Origin: Segatella buccae ATCC 33574
GTDB lineage: Bacteria; Bacteroidota; Bacteroidia; Bacteroidales; Bacteroidaceae
Length of the DNA: 64,000 bases
Assembly: GCF_000184945.1 (NCBI RefSeq)
Contig: NZ_GL586311.1
Span: forward strand, 802,731 to 866,730
Direction: 5' to 3'
Part shown: in pieces, positions 35,695 through 44,461 of the stretch
Layout of the letters: every line of letters starts with the position of its first letter
Position numbering within the stretch: position 1 is the first letter of the stretch
Translations under genes and position numbers: made by a program
The notes under the pieces: generated by a model
Told to the model about the DNA's origin: nothing
What the model saw: the letters and a program-made list of their open reading frames with translations, nothing else
Databases searched by the model: none

Positions 35695-35731
35695 CTTTTT
35701 ATTATTATCTTTTCTTTCACTTTAATTTTTA

Positions 35732-35739
35732 AAAAGATA
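35732..35739 (-). promoter_or_regulatory. Possible -7 box of nadA
   Basis: On the minus strand TATCTTTT lies about 38 bp before the nadA ATG. It matches six or seven of the eight consensus bases; no clear -33 box is seen. Confidence 0.35.
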
Positions 35740-35869
35740 TGGGAAGTATGATATGCCGTTGATAGGTTGATAACTTTCAAGTCTTTTTCTTGCTTATTCA
35801 GTAATCAACGTGTGGTGCTTTCTTATGAACATGCCTGTATCATATCTTTCGGTTGATTCATAATGTTTT

Positions 35870-36090
35870 AGCAGGTTTATCCACAATATCCCCATTCGGT
35901 GCAAAGTTAATAAGTTTATATCTTTTTATGAGGGAATTTCGTGGAAAAGTTTATCAAAATGGTTTCACAACCGTGTGGATATCCACAGTTTTCATGCTTT
36001 GTCCTTTCGAGTGTGGATATCCACAGAGTTATTGGTCGGGTTATGAGTAGGGTTTTCCCGACAGTTATCCACAAATCGGTGAATAACTTG
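35870..36090. other. Cluster of DnaA boxes, candidate replication origin region
   Basis: Within about 210 bp: perfect TTATCCACA at 35877-35885 and 36065-36073, and two identical 14-bp palindromes TGTGGATATCCACA at 35974-35987 and 36012-36025, each made of two overlapping boxes that differ from the consensus at one base. Weaker boxes occur at 35886-35894 (ATATCCCCA) and 36078-36086 (complement of TTATTCACC). AT-rich stretches lie on both sides (35690-35735 and 36095-36170). The pattern is what is expected of a bacterial oriC; no dnaA, dnaN or gidA gene is nearby, so the assignment rests on the boxes alone. It fills most of the gene-free stretch 35695-36296. Confidence 0.6.
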
Positions 36091-36198
36091 ATGGGTTGTT
36101 CTTTATTTTTATACTATTGTTTGTCATCGAAAAGTATATGAACCAAACATAAATATCTTGGCCCCCAAAAAGTGATAGTGTGTCTGTTGTGAAAGAAG

Positions 36199-36283
36199 TT
36201 TGCTGTCATGCTGTCATTTTTTAATGGATGGTAAATAGCTAATGGATAAGCTTTTAGAAGAAAAATGACAGCATGACAGCAAA
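36199..36283. repeat. 23-bp perfect inverted repeat with GTCATGC word, copy 2
   Basis: Left arm 36199-36221 begins TTTGCTGTCATGCTGTCAT; the exact complement lies at 36261-36283, with a 39-nt loop. The arm contains CTGTCAT twice and resembles the arm at 14454-14475. It sits just after the 3' end of the GT9 gene (36297); on the minus strand the right part ends in a short T run, so it can serve as its terminator. Confidence 0.85.
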
Positions 36284-36296
36284 TCGAATGAAAATT

Positions 36297-37355
36297 TTAT
36301 TTCTTGTTTTGTAGTACCATTTCCACCTTTTCCACAATCTGTTCGGGAAGTATGTTGTTCATGCAGGCGAAGTCGCCGCGCATGCAGGGCTTGTTGCCAT
36401 AGATGCTGCACGGGCGGCAGTCAAGGTCGGTCTGCACGGCATGTTGCGGATTTTGCCCCCAGCCCATGAAACCGGCGTAGGGGTGGGTGGCCCCCCAGAC
36501 ACTCACCACGGGGGTGGCGGTGAGCGAAGCCAAGTGCATGTTGGCACTGTCCATGCTGACCATCACATTGAGATGGCTCATCAGGATGAGTTCTTCTTCC
36601 AGTCCGTGAAGGGCAGCGGAAGCATTGATACAGTTGAGATAGTGGGCAGCCCATTCGTCGAGTACTTTCTTTTCCTTTTCACCGCCCCCGAAAAGGAAGA
36701 TGCGACAGGAGGGATGGCGACGGATAAGCAGGCCGATGACAGCCGACATGAGCTGTGGAGGATAGATTTTACCTTCGTGGGCCGCAAAAGGGGCAATGCC
36801 TATCCATTGTTGAAACTTTTTCTTTTCACCTATTATGTGAGTGGGAAGCAACCGGATGTTGCCGCCTCCATCTGGAAATATAGACTTGAAATTCAGCTTT
36901 ACCGGGTAGCCCAAACGGGCCAGTACGTCGGCATAATTTTGAAATGAAGTGGGCTGCTGTACGAGCCGTTTGCCATGGATAGCGGTGAGCCGACACTTTC
37001 CTGCGCGGTGCTTGTTGATGTGTGCCACCTTGTATTGTCCCAAATTGAATCTCATGCGCAGGTATTTGGAGCGCAACACATCGTGGAAATCGGCCACAGC
37101 AGTAAAGTTTTTGGCCATGAGCCGCCGGTAGAGGGCATTGAGTCCTTTTACCCCTTTGTATTCTTTCTTGATGTCAGCCTCCATGAACCCCACGTTGGGT
37201 GCCAGATGTTCGAAGAACGGGCGGGCAAAGGAACGGCTCAAGACAGTGACCCGAACATGCGGATACTGCTGCGCCAAGGAGTAAACCACGGGCACAGTCA
37301 TGGCCACATCGCCCATGGCCGAAAAGCGGATAATGAGGATATGTTCTGTTTTCAT
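36297..37355 (-). CDS. Glycosyltransferase family 9 (heptosyltransferase-like)
   Basis: 352 residues. The start HILIIRFSAMGDVAMTVPVV is the GT9 signature, and the C-terminal half has MVSMDSANMHLASLTATPVVSVWGATHP, the nucleotide-sugar-binding region of heptosyltransferases, followed by CRPCSIYGNKPCMRGDFACMNNI with clustered Cys residues typical of the family's tail. It most likely adds a sugar to the lipopolysaccharide core on the cytoplasmic side of the inner membrane. It is followed on the minus strand by the GTCATGC inverted repeat, and preceded 45 bp upstream by the DUF4254 gene. Confidence 0.93.
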   Translation of the reverse strand: MKTEHILIIRFSAMGDVAMTVPVVYSLAQQYPHVRVTVLSRSFARPFFEHLAPNVGFMEADIKKEYKGVKGLNALYRRLMAKNFTAVADFHDVLRSKYLRMRFNLGQYKVAHINKHRAGKCRLTAIHGKRLVQQPTSFQNYADVLARLGYPVKLNFKSIFPDGGGNIRLLPTHIIGEKKKFQQWIGIAPFAAHEGKIYPPQLMSAVIGLLIRRHPSCRIFLFGGGEKEKKVLDEWAAHYLNCINASAALHGLEEELILMSHLNVMVSMDSANMHLASLTATPVVSVWGATHPYAGFMGWGQNPQHAVQTDLDCRPCSIYGNKPCMRGDFACMNNILPEQIVEKVEMVLQNKK

Positions 37356-37400
37356 AGTTCTATAGATTCCTCCCCCGATGTGGACGAGGAGTGTTTAAAA

Positions 37401-38006
37401 CTATTTTTTCCGGTATAACACGGGATTGGTAGAAGGATCATTGTACATTTTCATCTGCCGGTACACTTTCATGTATTTGCGTCCGGCTTCGATGTCTTCG
37501 AGCAGTTGGTCAATAGCTGTAGAGAGATCTACCTGTTGTTCGAGCAGCACAGCGAGCTTGGCCCGGCACTTTTCGGTGTGTTCGGGGGCAGCATCTTTCC
37601 GTTCGGCTTGTTCTTTCATGTGGTAGATTTTTAGTGCGAGGATGCTGAGGCGGTCTACAGCCCATGCCGGACTCTCGGTGTTGATACGTGCATCGGGCAG
37701 TATTTCCACCTTATTATATAGTTCGCGGAAGTAGGTGTCTATCTGTTCCACAAGGTCTGTGCGGTCTTGGTTGGACTTGTCGATGCGCCGTTTGAGCACC
37801 AGTGCCTCTTTGGGATCGATATTCGGGTCACGGATGATATCCTCGAAATGCCACTGCACGGTGTCGATCCAGCATTTCAGATACAGGCGGTTTTCAATGG
37901 TGCCATCATCAAAAGGATTTTCAATAGGCGTTTCTATGTCGTCTTTGACATGATAATCTGTAATGGCCCGATTGAAAATTTTATTGGCTTGTTGTGTAAA
38001 AGACAT
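37401..38006 (-). CDS. DUF4254 protein
   Basis: 201 residues, soluble, helical and rich in charged residues, without signal peptide. The segment IENRLYLKCWIDTVQWHFEDIIRDP and RIDKSNQDRTDLVEQID fit the DUF4254 family, known mainly from Bacteroidota and often encoded next to GT9 genes. Its role is not established; the repeated neighbourhood suggests a helper in lipopolysaccharide core assembly. It is first in a two-gene unit with the GT9 gene. Confidence 0.85.
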   Translation of the reverse strand: MSFTQQANKIFNRAITDYHVKDDIETPIENPFDDGTIENRLYLKCWIDTVQWHFEDIIRDPNIDPKEALVLKRRIDKSNQDRTDLVEQIDTYFRELYNKVEILPDARINTESPAWAVDRLSILALKIYHMKEQAERKDAAPEHTEKCRAKLAVLLEQQVDLSTAIDQLLEDIEAGRKYMKVYRQMKMYNDPSTNPVLYRKK

Positions 38007-38145
38007 ATTGTTCTTCCGTTAATTGATTTAATGCACAAATGTAGCTAAATTCTTTTAAATGAGCAACTAATTGCTTGAAAAAGCATATTTTTATGCACAC
38101 GTTGGGGGTGTTTGTGCAAGCATGAGTGCTTTTTTCTTTAAAATA

Positions 38146-38177
38146 TTTGCTGATGTGAATAAAATTGTGTTTCTTTG
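38146..38177 (+). promoter_or_regulatory. acpP promoter
   Basis: TTTG (38146-38149), 20-bp spacer, TTTCTTTG (38170-38177), one base off the -7 consensus. The leader to the ATG at 38230 is about 48 nt. Confidence 0.65.
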
Positions 38178-38229
38178 CACCCGATTTTAATTAGGAAAAT
38201 AATTCTTTAACATTCTAAAAATTACAATT

Positions 38230-38466
38230 ATGTCAGAAATTGAAAGCAAAGTAAAGGCTATTATCGTGGACAAACTTGGTGTTGACGAGGCAGAAGTAAA
38301 GCCCGAAGCAAGTTTCACCAACGATCTCGGTGCTGATTCTTTGGACACAGTAGAGCTGATTATGGAATTTGAGAAGGAGTTCTCCATCTCCATTCCTGAC
38401 GATAAGGCTGAGAAGATTGCTACTGTTGGCGACGCTATCGCTTATATTGAGGAGAACGCCAAATAA
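38230..38466 (+). CDS. acpP: Acyl carrier protein
   Basis: 78 residues, acidic and helical. The 4'-phosphopantetheine attachment site is [15 protein letters not shown] with Ser37. It carries growing acyl chains for fatty acid and lipid A synthesis. It precedes fabF (118 bp away) and rnc, the order usual in Bacteroidota. A hairpin with a T run separates it from fabF and could let acpP be made in excess. Confidence 0.98.
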   Translation: MSEIESKVKAIIVDKLGVDEAEVKPEASFTNDLGADSLDTVELIMEFEKEFSISIPDDKAEKIATVGDAIAYIEENAK

Positions 38467-38490
38467 TTGAGGCAAAGAAGATTTTTCGCG

Positions 38491-38573
38491 ATTAGGGATT
38501 AGTGATTATGGATTAGACGGACCTCGGGCGAGGTACCTGCTAATCACTAATCTCTAATTCCTAATTTTTTTTA
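38491..38573 (+). terminator. Hairpin and T run between acpP and fabF, built from GATTAG words
   Basis: ATTAGGGATTAGTGATTA (38491-38508) pairs with TAATCACTAATCTCTAAT (38541-38558), 17 of 18 bases, with a 32-nt loop that can itself fold (ACCTCGGGCGAGGT). TCCTAATTTTTTTT follows. The form is that of an intrinsic terminator that can be read through into fabF. The stem consists of reiterated GATTAG/GATTA words. Confidence 0.7.
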
Positions 38574-38584
38574 TCAGATTTACG

Positions 38585-39847
38585 ATGGAATTAAAAAGAG
38601 TAGTTGTAACAGGTCTTGGTGCTGTTACACCGGTGGGCAATACCCCTGAAGAAACATGGGAAAGCCTCGTGACCGGCAAGAGCGGCGCTGCACCTATTAC
38701 GGAATTTGACAGTTCTTTGTTCAAGACACATTTCGCCTGCGAGGTGAAAGGCCTGAACATCAATGATTATCTCGACCGTAAAGAGGCTCGCAAGATGGAT
38801 CGCTACACCCAGTTGGCCATGATTACGGCCATGCAGGCTGTGAAAGACAGCGGCATGGATCTGGAGAAAGAAGACAAAAACCGCATAGGTGTGATCTTCG
38901 GTGTCGGTATTGGCGGTATCAAGACCTTTGAAGACGAGGTGACCTATTATGGCCAGCACAAGGAAGACGGCCCTAAGTTCAACCCGTTCTTCATCCCCAA
39001 GATGATTGCCGACATCGCTTCCGGACAGATTTCCATTCAGTTCGGCTTCCACGGACCCAACTATACTACCACTTCCGCTTGTGCCTCTTCGAGCAACGCA
39101 CTGGCCGATGCTTTCAATCAGATTCGTTTGGGCAAGGCCAATGCCATTGTTGCCGGCGGTGCCGAGGCTGCCATCTGCGCCTGCGGTGTGGGTGGATTCA
39201 ATGCCATGCATGCTCTGTCTACACGCAATGATGATCCCGAGCACGCTTCTCGTCCCTTCAGTGCCAGTCGCGACGGCTTCGTGATGGGCGAAGGTGCAGG
39301 CTGCCTGATTCTCGAAGAACTTGAGCACGCCAAGGCCCGTGGTGCAAAGATCTATGCAGAAATGGTAGGTGAGGGTGCCAGTGCCGATGCCTACCACATC
39401 ACAGCTTCCCATCCTGAGGGATTGGGTGCCAGACTCGTGATGGAGAATGCACTGAGCGATGCCGGTTTGAAGCCTGAAGACATCGATTATATCAATGTCC
39501 ACGGTACATCGACTCCTGTCGGCGACATCTCTGAAGCCAAGGCCATCAAGGATGTTTTCGGTGACGCTGCCTACAAACTCAACATCAGCTCAACGAAGTC
39601 CATGACGGGCCACTTGCTCGGTGCAGCCGGTGCGGTAGAGGCTATGGTTTGTGTGCTGGCTGTGAAGAATGACATCATTCCTCCCACCATCAACCACGAA
39701 GAGGGAGACGAAGACCCCGAAATCGACTACAACCTCAACTTCACTTTCAACAAGGCGCAGAAGCGCGAGGTGCGTGCTGCCCTCAGCAACACGTTCGGCT
39801 TCGGTGGCCACAACGCATGTGTAGTATTCAAGAAGTATGTTGGATAA
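38585..39847 (+). CDS. fabF: 3-oxoacyl-ACP synthase II
   Basis: 420 residues. The condensing-enzyme triad is present: Cys in TTSACASSSNAL (about 166), His in NVHGTSTPVGD (about 305) and His in STKSMTGHLLGAAGA (about 342) with the conserved Lys before it. It elongates acyl-ACP with malonyl-ACP. The last 11 nt overlap the start of rnc. Confidence 0.97.
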   Translation: MELKRVVVTGLGAVTPVGNTPEETWESLVTGKSGAAPITEFDSSLFKTHFACEVKGLNINDYLDRKEARKMDRYTQLAMITAMQAVKDSGMDLEKEDKNRIGVIFGVGIGGIKTFEDEVTYYGQHKEDGPKFNPFFIPKMIADIASGQISIQFGFHGPNYTTTSACASSSNALADAFNQIRLGKANAIVAGGAEAAICACGVGGFNAMHALSTRNDDPEHASRPFSASRDGFVMGEGAGCLILEELEHAKARGAKIYAEMVGEGASADAYHITASHPEGLGARLVMENALSDAGLKPEDIDYINVHGTSTPVGDISEAKAIKDVFGDAAYKLNISSTKSMTGHLLGAAGAVEAMVCVLAVKNDIIPPTINHEEGDEDPEIDYNLNFTFNKAQKREVRAALSNTFGFGGHNACVVFKKYVG

Positions 39848-40952
39848 CTTTTTAGACCGTATAAAGCTCTTTTTTCGCAAGGATAAAGAGCTTTATACGT
39901 CTTTATACGACATCATCGGCTTTTATCCCCGCGACATCCGGCTCTATGAGCAGGCTCTCATGCACAAGAGCGTGATGCGTCGCAACGCCAAGGGGCGACC
40001 CGTCAACAACGAGCGGTTGGAGTTTCTGGGCGATGCCATTCTCGATGCCATCGTGGGCGATATTGTCTTCAAGCATTTTCCGGGCAAGCGCGAAGGGTTC
40101 CTGACCAACACCCGCAGCAAGCTCGTGCAGCGTGACACACTCAACAAGCTGGCTCAGGAGATGGGCATTTCGCAGCTCATCCTTTCCAACGGACACAATT
40201 CCTCTCACAACAGCTATTTGGGAGGAAATGCGTTTGAAGCCCTCGTAGGCGCACTCTATCTCGACCGGGGATATGATGCTTGCATGAAATTCATGCAGAA
40301 GCGCATCCTCTCGCAGATGATCAACATCGACAAGGTGGCCTACAAGGAAGTGAATTTCAAGAGCAAGCTCATTGAGTGGGGACAGAAAAATCGCGTCAAA
40401 CTGGATTTCAAGCTGCTTTCGCAAGGGAAAGACAAGGACGGAAATCCCATGTTTGCCTATCAAGCCGTGATAGAAGGTTGTGAAGGTGGTACGGGCAAGG
40501 GCTATTCCAAGAAAGAGAGTCAGCAGACAGCTTCGAAACTCACACTGGAGAAGTTGAAGCGTGAACCGCAATACATCGATGCCGTGTTTGCTGCCAAGGC
40601 CGACCGCACGAAGATGGAGGAAGAACCCGTCGAGAATGTTCCGGACACGGAGGAAAAGAACGATTTTATCATTTCCCAGTCTGAAGAACCGCGTCAGGAA
40701 GAGAAACACGAGAATGTGTTTCGTGAGGAAGTGTTTGAAGATCGTCCCCGCCAGCAGCGCCGTTCGCCCATGTATGCCAACAAGGCAGAAGAAGACGAGG
40801 AAGAATCAGACGAAAAATGGAAGAAAACCCCGACGGCTGATGGAAGCGGAGAAGAAGAGTTTGACTTGAGCGACATTTCGGCTAATCCTGCTGATAAATC
40901 ACGAGAGGAGATCATTGCAGCCGCCGAGGCAGCCGCTTTTGGGGAAGAATAG
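39837..40952 (+). CDS. rnc: Ribonuclease III with long acidic C-terminal tail
   Basis: 371 residues. The RNase III signature ERLEFLGDA lies at 59-67, the second acidic site in GGNAFEALVGALYLDRGY near 130, and the double-stranded RNA-binding domain at about 178-245. E. coli RNase III has 226 residues; here about 120 extra residues follow (Glu-rich with KMEEEPVENVP, TEEKNDF, EEDEEESDEKW, GEEEFDLSD). Bacteroidota enzymes often have such tails, but this one is long and very acidic. It cleaves double-stranded RNA in rRNA maturation and mRNA control. Its start overlaps fabF by 11 nt. Confidence 0.96.
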   Translation: MLDNFLDRIKLFFRKDKELYTSLYDIIGFYPRDIRLYEQALMHKSVMRRNAKGRPVNNERLEFLGDAILDAIVGDIVFKHFPGKREGFLTNTRSKLVQRDTLNKLAQEMGISQLILSNGHNSSHNSYLGGNAFEALVGALYLDRGYDACMKFMQKRILSQMINIDKVAYKEVNFKSKLIEWGQKNRVKLDFKLLSQGKDKDGNPMFAYQAVIEGCEGGTGKGYSKKESQQTASKLTLEKLKREPQYIDAVFAAKADRTKMEEEPVENVPDTEEKNDFIISQSEEPRQEEKHENVFREEVFEDRPRQQRRSPMYANKAEEDEEESDEKWKKTPTADGSGEEEFDLSDISANPADKSREEIIAAAEAAAFGEE

Positions 40953-41030
40953 CTCCCTGTTCAAGCTCTCCCAAAACATACTGAAAGCCATTTCCCGTCT
41001 TTGCATATAGCGGGAGAGAAGACAATAAAT

Positions 41031-41070
41031 ATCAACAGCCGGTGTTCCACAAGGAGCACCGGCTGTTGAT
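41031..41070. terminator. Bidirectional terminator between rnc and gpmA
   Basis: An 18-bp stem, ATCAACAGCCGGTG extended by a near-matched TTCC/GGAG, with an ACAA loop. It lies between the convergent rnc and gpmA genes and can end both transcripts; GTTTATAT follows on the plus strand. Confidence 0.85.
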
Positions 41071-41154
41071 GTTTATATAAGAGTCCGACCACACTCGCCG
41101 GCCGACACTTTTGATATGGATATTTCCGGTCGGCAAGCGATTGGCCGGCGCGTG

Positions 41155-41901
41155 CTATTTTGCCACGCCTTGATTGGCCACGGCAGCCATTAACTTCTTG
41201 ATTTTCTCCGGGTCGCCGAGGAAGTAGTCTTTCGTCAGGCGCAGTTCGTCATCAAACTCAAACACATAAGGCACAGCCGTTGGCAGATTGAGTTCGGAAA
41301 TAGCTTCATCGGAAATGTTCTTCAAGTGTTTCACGATTCCCCGCAGACTGTTTCCGTGAGCCACCACCAGCAGACTGTCTTCCTGTTTCAGTTTCGGGAA
41401 TATCTCACATTCCCAGTAGGGCATTACCCGTTTGATGGCATCCTTGAGCGACTCCGTGCGTGGCAGTTCAGCGTCAGGTACACAAGCATAGCGCGGATCC
41501 CGTTTGGCACTCCGCTCGTCAGTGTCCTTTAAAGGCTCCGGTGCCACATCGTAGCTGCGCCGCCAGATGTGTATCTGCTCGTTGCCATACTTCTCGGCTG
41601 TCTCGCTTTTGTTGAGTCCCTGCAGCTGTCCGTAGTGTTTCTCGTTCAGCCGCCACGTCTTTTCTACGGGAATCCAGTCGAGGTCCATGCTGTCGAGCAC
41701 GCAGTTGAGTGTCTTCACGGCCCGTTTGAGATAGGAAGTATAGGCATGTGTGAATGTGATACCGGCCTTCTTCAAGTCCTCTCCGGCCTGCAGTGCCTCT
41801 GCCATTCCCTGTTCGCTAAGGTCTACATCGGTCCATCCCGTAAACTTGTTTTCAAGATTCCACCGGCTCTGACCGTGGCGCAATAATACGATTCTTTTCA
41901 T
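41155..41901 (-). CDS. gpmA: 2,3-bisphosphoglycerate-dependent phosphoglycerate mutase
   Basis: 248 residues, normal size. [21 protein letters not shown] gives the phosphohistidine (His9) and the substrate loop; Glu near residue 88 in [15 protein letters not shown] and the second His in [12 protein letters not shown] complete the site. It interconverts 3- and 2-phosphoglycerate. It lies 67 bp after the class I aldolase gene on the same strand, so two glycolytic enzymes are encoded together. Confidence 0.97.
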   Translation of the reverse strand: MKRIVLLRHGQSRWNLENKFTGWTDVDLSEQGMAEALQAGEDLKKAGITFTHAYTSYLKRAVKTLNCVLDSMDLDWIPVEKTWRLNEKHYGQLQGLNKSETAEKYGNEQIHIWRRSYDVAPEPLKDTDERSAKRDPRYACVPDAELPRTESLKDAIKRVMPYWECEIFPKLKQEDSLLVVAHGNSLRGIVKHLKNISDEAISELNLPTAVPYVFEFDDELRLTKDYFLGDPEKIKKLMAAVANQGVAK

Positions 41902-41968
41902 AAAAAATTCTTTTTGTTGTCCGTTTAACTATTCAAGTTGAAGTTTTTAGTCTATCGTTTTTACCAGT

Positions 41969-43024
41969 TTATGCTATCGTGATGTCCTTGTCAAGATACA
42001 CATCCTGAATGGTGTTGAGCAGTTCCACACCCTCGTTCATGGGCTTTTGGAAAGCCTTTCGACCGCTGATGAGACCCATTCCGCCGGCTCGTTTGTTGAC
42101 CACAGCCGTGATGACGGCATCCTTCAGGTCGGAAGCCCCGTGTGACTCTCCGCCTGAGTTGATGAGTCCCACGCGCCCCATGTAGCCATTGGCCACCTGA
42201 TAGCGACAGAGATCTATGGGATGATCGGTGGTGAGTTCGGTATATACACGGTCGCTGGTGCGCCCGAAGCCGATGGCCTTGAATCCGCCGTTGTTCGACG
42301 GCAGTTTCTGTTTCACGATGTCGGCCTTGATGGTAGCGCCGATGTGGTTGGCCTGTCCGGTGAGGTCGGCAGCTGCATGATAGTCGGTGCCGTCTTTCTT
42401 GAAGCCGTTGTTGCGCAAGTAGCACCATAGGATGGTGGCCATTCCCAGTTCATGGGCATATTCGAATGCCTGCGCCACTTCCACAATCTGTCTGCGGCTC
42501 TCCTCCGAACCGAAATAGATGGTGGCTCCCACGGCTACGGCTCCCATGTTCCAAGCCTCCTTTACGGTGCCGAACATCACTTGGTCGTAGCTGTTGGGAT
42601 AGGTGAGCAGTTCGTTATGGTTCAGTTTCACGATGAACGGAATCTTGTGGGCATAGCGACGAGCCACCGCCCCCAACACGCCAAAGGTGGAGGCCACGGC
42701 ATTGCACCCGCCCTCAATGGCCAGTTTGACGATGTTCTCGGGGTCGAAATACATGGGATTGGGGGCAAACGATGCACCGGCCGAGTGCTCTATGCCTTGG
42801 TCTACGGGGAGAATGGACATATAGCCGGTGTTGGCCAGCCGACCGTGCCCGAACAGGTTTTGCAGACTGTCGAGCGTGCGTACGTTCCGGTCGCTGTTCA
42901 TCCACACGCGGTCGATGATGTCTGCTCCCGGCTCATAGACCATGCTCTTGTCTATCGTCTTACACTCGTGCGACAAATAGTATTCCGCTTTGTCGCCTAA
43001 CAAATTAGCAATCTTTTTGTTCAT
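41969..43024 (-). CDS. fbaB: Class I fructose-bisphosphate aldolase, DhnA/FbaB type
   Basis: 351 residues from the ATG at 43024 ([27 protein letters not shown]); an ATG four codons earlier is also open. The sequence follows the archaeal-type class I (DhnA) aldolases: [27 protein letters not shown] and [14 protein letters not shown]. These form a Schiff base with a lysine and need no metal. It lies upstream of gpmA, with which it is probably cotranscribed. Confidence 0.95.
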   Translation of the reverse strand: MNKKIANLLGDKAEYYLSHECKTIDKSMVYEPGADIIDRVWMNSDRNVRTLDSLQNLFGHGRLANTGYMSILPVDQGIEHSAGASFAPNPMYFDPENIVKLAIEGGCNAVASTFGVLGAVARRYAHKIPFIVKLNHNELLTYPNSYDQVMFGTVKEAWNMGAVAVGATIYFGSEESRRQIVEVAQAFEYAHELGMATILWCYLRNNGFKKDGTDYHAAADLTGQANHIGATIKADIVKQKLPSNNGGFKAIGFGRTSDRVYTELTTDHPIDLCRYQVANGYMGRVGLINSGGESHGASDLKDAVITAVVNKRAGGMGLISGRKAFQKPMNEGVELLNTIQDVYLDKDITIA

Positions 43025-43272
43025 AATTCCAATCATTTTAAGTTCTACGATACGTGTAATTGCAATTATATCACAAAACTACACCAAATTTCTTGATAAA
43101 GCAATACCTAAAAGAAAGTATTTTTCGGTATTTAAGACAAAGTAACAGAGTGAACAAAAAATATTCCGTTGCTCTGTCTTTAATTCTCGGACAAAGTAGC
43201 ATAGCAGACAAAAGTTCTTCTGTTACTCTGCCTTCCTTCCCGGGGCGAGAAGGCTGATTTATGGCCGTTTTC
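43025..43272. other. Intergenic stretch between fbaB and fabI
   Basis: The 303-bp divergent gap contains repeated words: GACAAAGTA at 43136-43144 and again at 43190-43198, and AGTAACAGA (43141-43149) with its exact complement at 43219-43227. It is a weak, degenerate example of the word-reiterated inverted repeats found elsewhere in the window. No gene is visible. Confidence 0.4.
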
Positions 43273-43303
43273 TTGGTTATTAGGCATAAAATCAGTATTT
43301 TTG
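43273..43303 (+). promoter_or_regulatory. fabI promoter
   Basis: TTGG (43273-43276), exactly 19 bp, TATTTTTG (43296-43303). The ATG at 43328 lies about 20 nt after the predicted start of transcription. Confidence 0.75.
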
Positions 43304-43327
43304 TGCCGAATTTTTAAAGGATACAAT

Positions 43328-44185
43328 ATGGCATACAATTTATTGAAAGGCAAGCGTGGTATCATTTTCGGAGCGTTGAACAACATGTCCATTGCTTGGA
43401 AAGTGGCCGAACGCTGTGCCGAGGAAGGTGCTAAAATCGTGTTGAGCAACACGGAAATGGCCCTGCGTATGGGTGAACTCGACGAACTCTCGAAGAAAAT
43501 CGATGCCCCCATCATCGCTGCCGATGCGACAAACTACGACGATCTGGAGAATGTTTTTGTGAAGGCACAGGAACTCCTTGGCGGTAAGGTGGACTTCGTG
43601 CTCCACTCCATCGGCATGAGCCCCAACGTGCGCAAGCACCGCACTTACGACGACCTCGACTATAACTGGCTCAACAAGACGCTGGACATCTCTGCCATCT
43701 CTTTCCACAAGATGTTGCAGGCAGCCAAGAAGGTGGATGCCATTGCCGACTACGGTTCGGTGCTGGCCCTGACCTACGTGGCTTCCCACCGCACATTCTT
43801 CGGCTACAACGACATGGCCGATGCCAAGAGTCTGCTCGAAAGCATCGCCCGTAGCTTCGGATACATCTATGGCCGCGAGAAGAACGTGCGCATCAACACC
43901 ATCTCGCAGTCGCCCACGGCCACCACGGCAGGCAAAGGCATCAAGGACATTGACAACATGATGGACTTCGCCGACAAGATGTCGCCTCTGGGCAACGCCT
44001 CGGCCGACGAGTGTGCCGACTATTGCGTGGTGATGTTCAGCGACCTCACGCGCAAGGTGACCATGCAGACACTCTTCCACGACGGCGGGTTCTCCAACAT
44101 GGGCATGAGCTTGCGGGCGATGAACCAGTACAGCAAGGACCTTGCTCCCTACGAGGATGAGAACGGAAAGGTGATCTACGGATAA
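43328..44185 (+). CDS. fabI: Enoyl-ACP reductase (NADH)
   Basis: 285 residues from the ATG at 43328; an earlier in-frame start lies inside the promoter. The short-chain dehydrogenase fold shows GIIFGALNNMSIAWKVAERC as the FabI-type NAD-binding start, LHSIGMSP in the middle, and the catalytic Tyr-x6-Lys as GYNDMADAK. NTISQSPTATTAGKGI follows in the substrate-binding loop. It performs the last reduction in each fatty acid elongation cycle and is the target of triclosan-like inhibitors in other species. Own promoter and downstream hairpins. Confidence 0.95.
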   Translation: MAYNLLKGKRGIIFGALNNMSIAWKVAERCAEEGAKIVLSNTEMALRMGELDELSKKIDAPIIAADATNYDDLENVFVKAQELLGGKVDFVLHSIGMSPNVRKHRTYDDLDYNWLNKTLDISAISFHKMLQAAKKVDAIADYGSVLALTYVASHRTFFGYNDMADAKSLLESIARSFGYIYGREKNVRINTISQSPTATTAGKGIKDIDNMMDFADKMSPLGNASADECADYCVVMFSDLTRKVTMQTLFHDGGFSNMGMSLRAMNQYSKDLAPYEDENGKVIYG

Positions 44186-44195
44186 CCGCCCTCGT

Positions 44196-44276
44196 GCATA
44201 TTCCCGGACAGGAATATGCGTGCATCATCCGATGACAACAAACTATCCGGCTGCCGATGTACTCTACATCGGCAGC
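44196..44276 (+). terminator. Two hairpins after fabI
   Basis: First stem: GCATATTCC / GGAATATGC (44196-44219) with a 6-nt loop, 11 bases after the stop codon. Second stem: GCTGCCGATGT / ACATCGGCAGC (44250-44276) with a 5-nt loop. Both are perfect; neither has a strong T run. Beyond them, up to 44460, the gap holds repeated GCGAAT/ATTCGC words and no gene. Confidence 0.65.
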
Positions 44277-44461
44277 TGTCGTTTCTATTGATTTACGGCG
44301 AATCGTATGGGTCAAACGGCGAAAATACATTCTCTTCATTCGACCCATTGGCCAAAACTTTTTCTTTGCCGACGAATGAAGCTGGTGAAGCGAATGTAGG
44401 TTGCGGGAATAGATTCGCATAATCCGCACTATTCGCCGACAGAAAGCATATAGCACAAAAC

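Noticed and set aside
36297-38006. Start of a larger lipopolysaccharide cluster at the GT9/DUF4254 genes
   Set aside because: The flanking genes are a putative origin region and acpP; no further sugar-nucleotide or O-antigen gene is adjacent, so it is described as a two-gene unit only.
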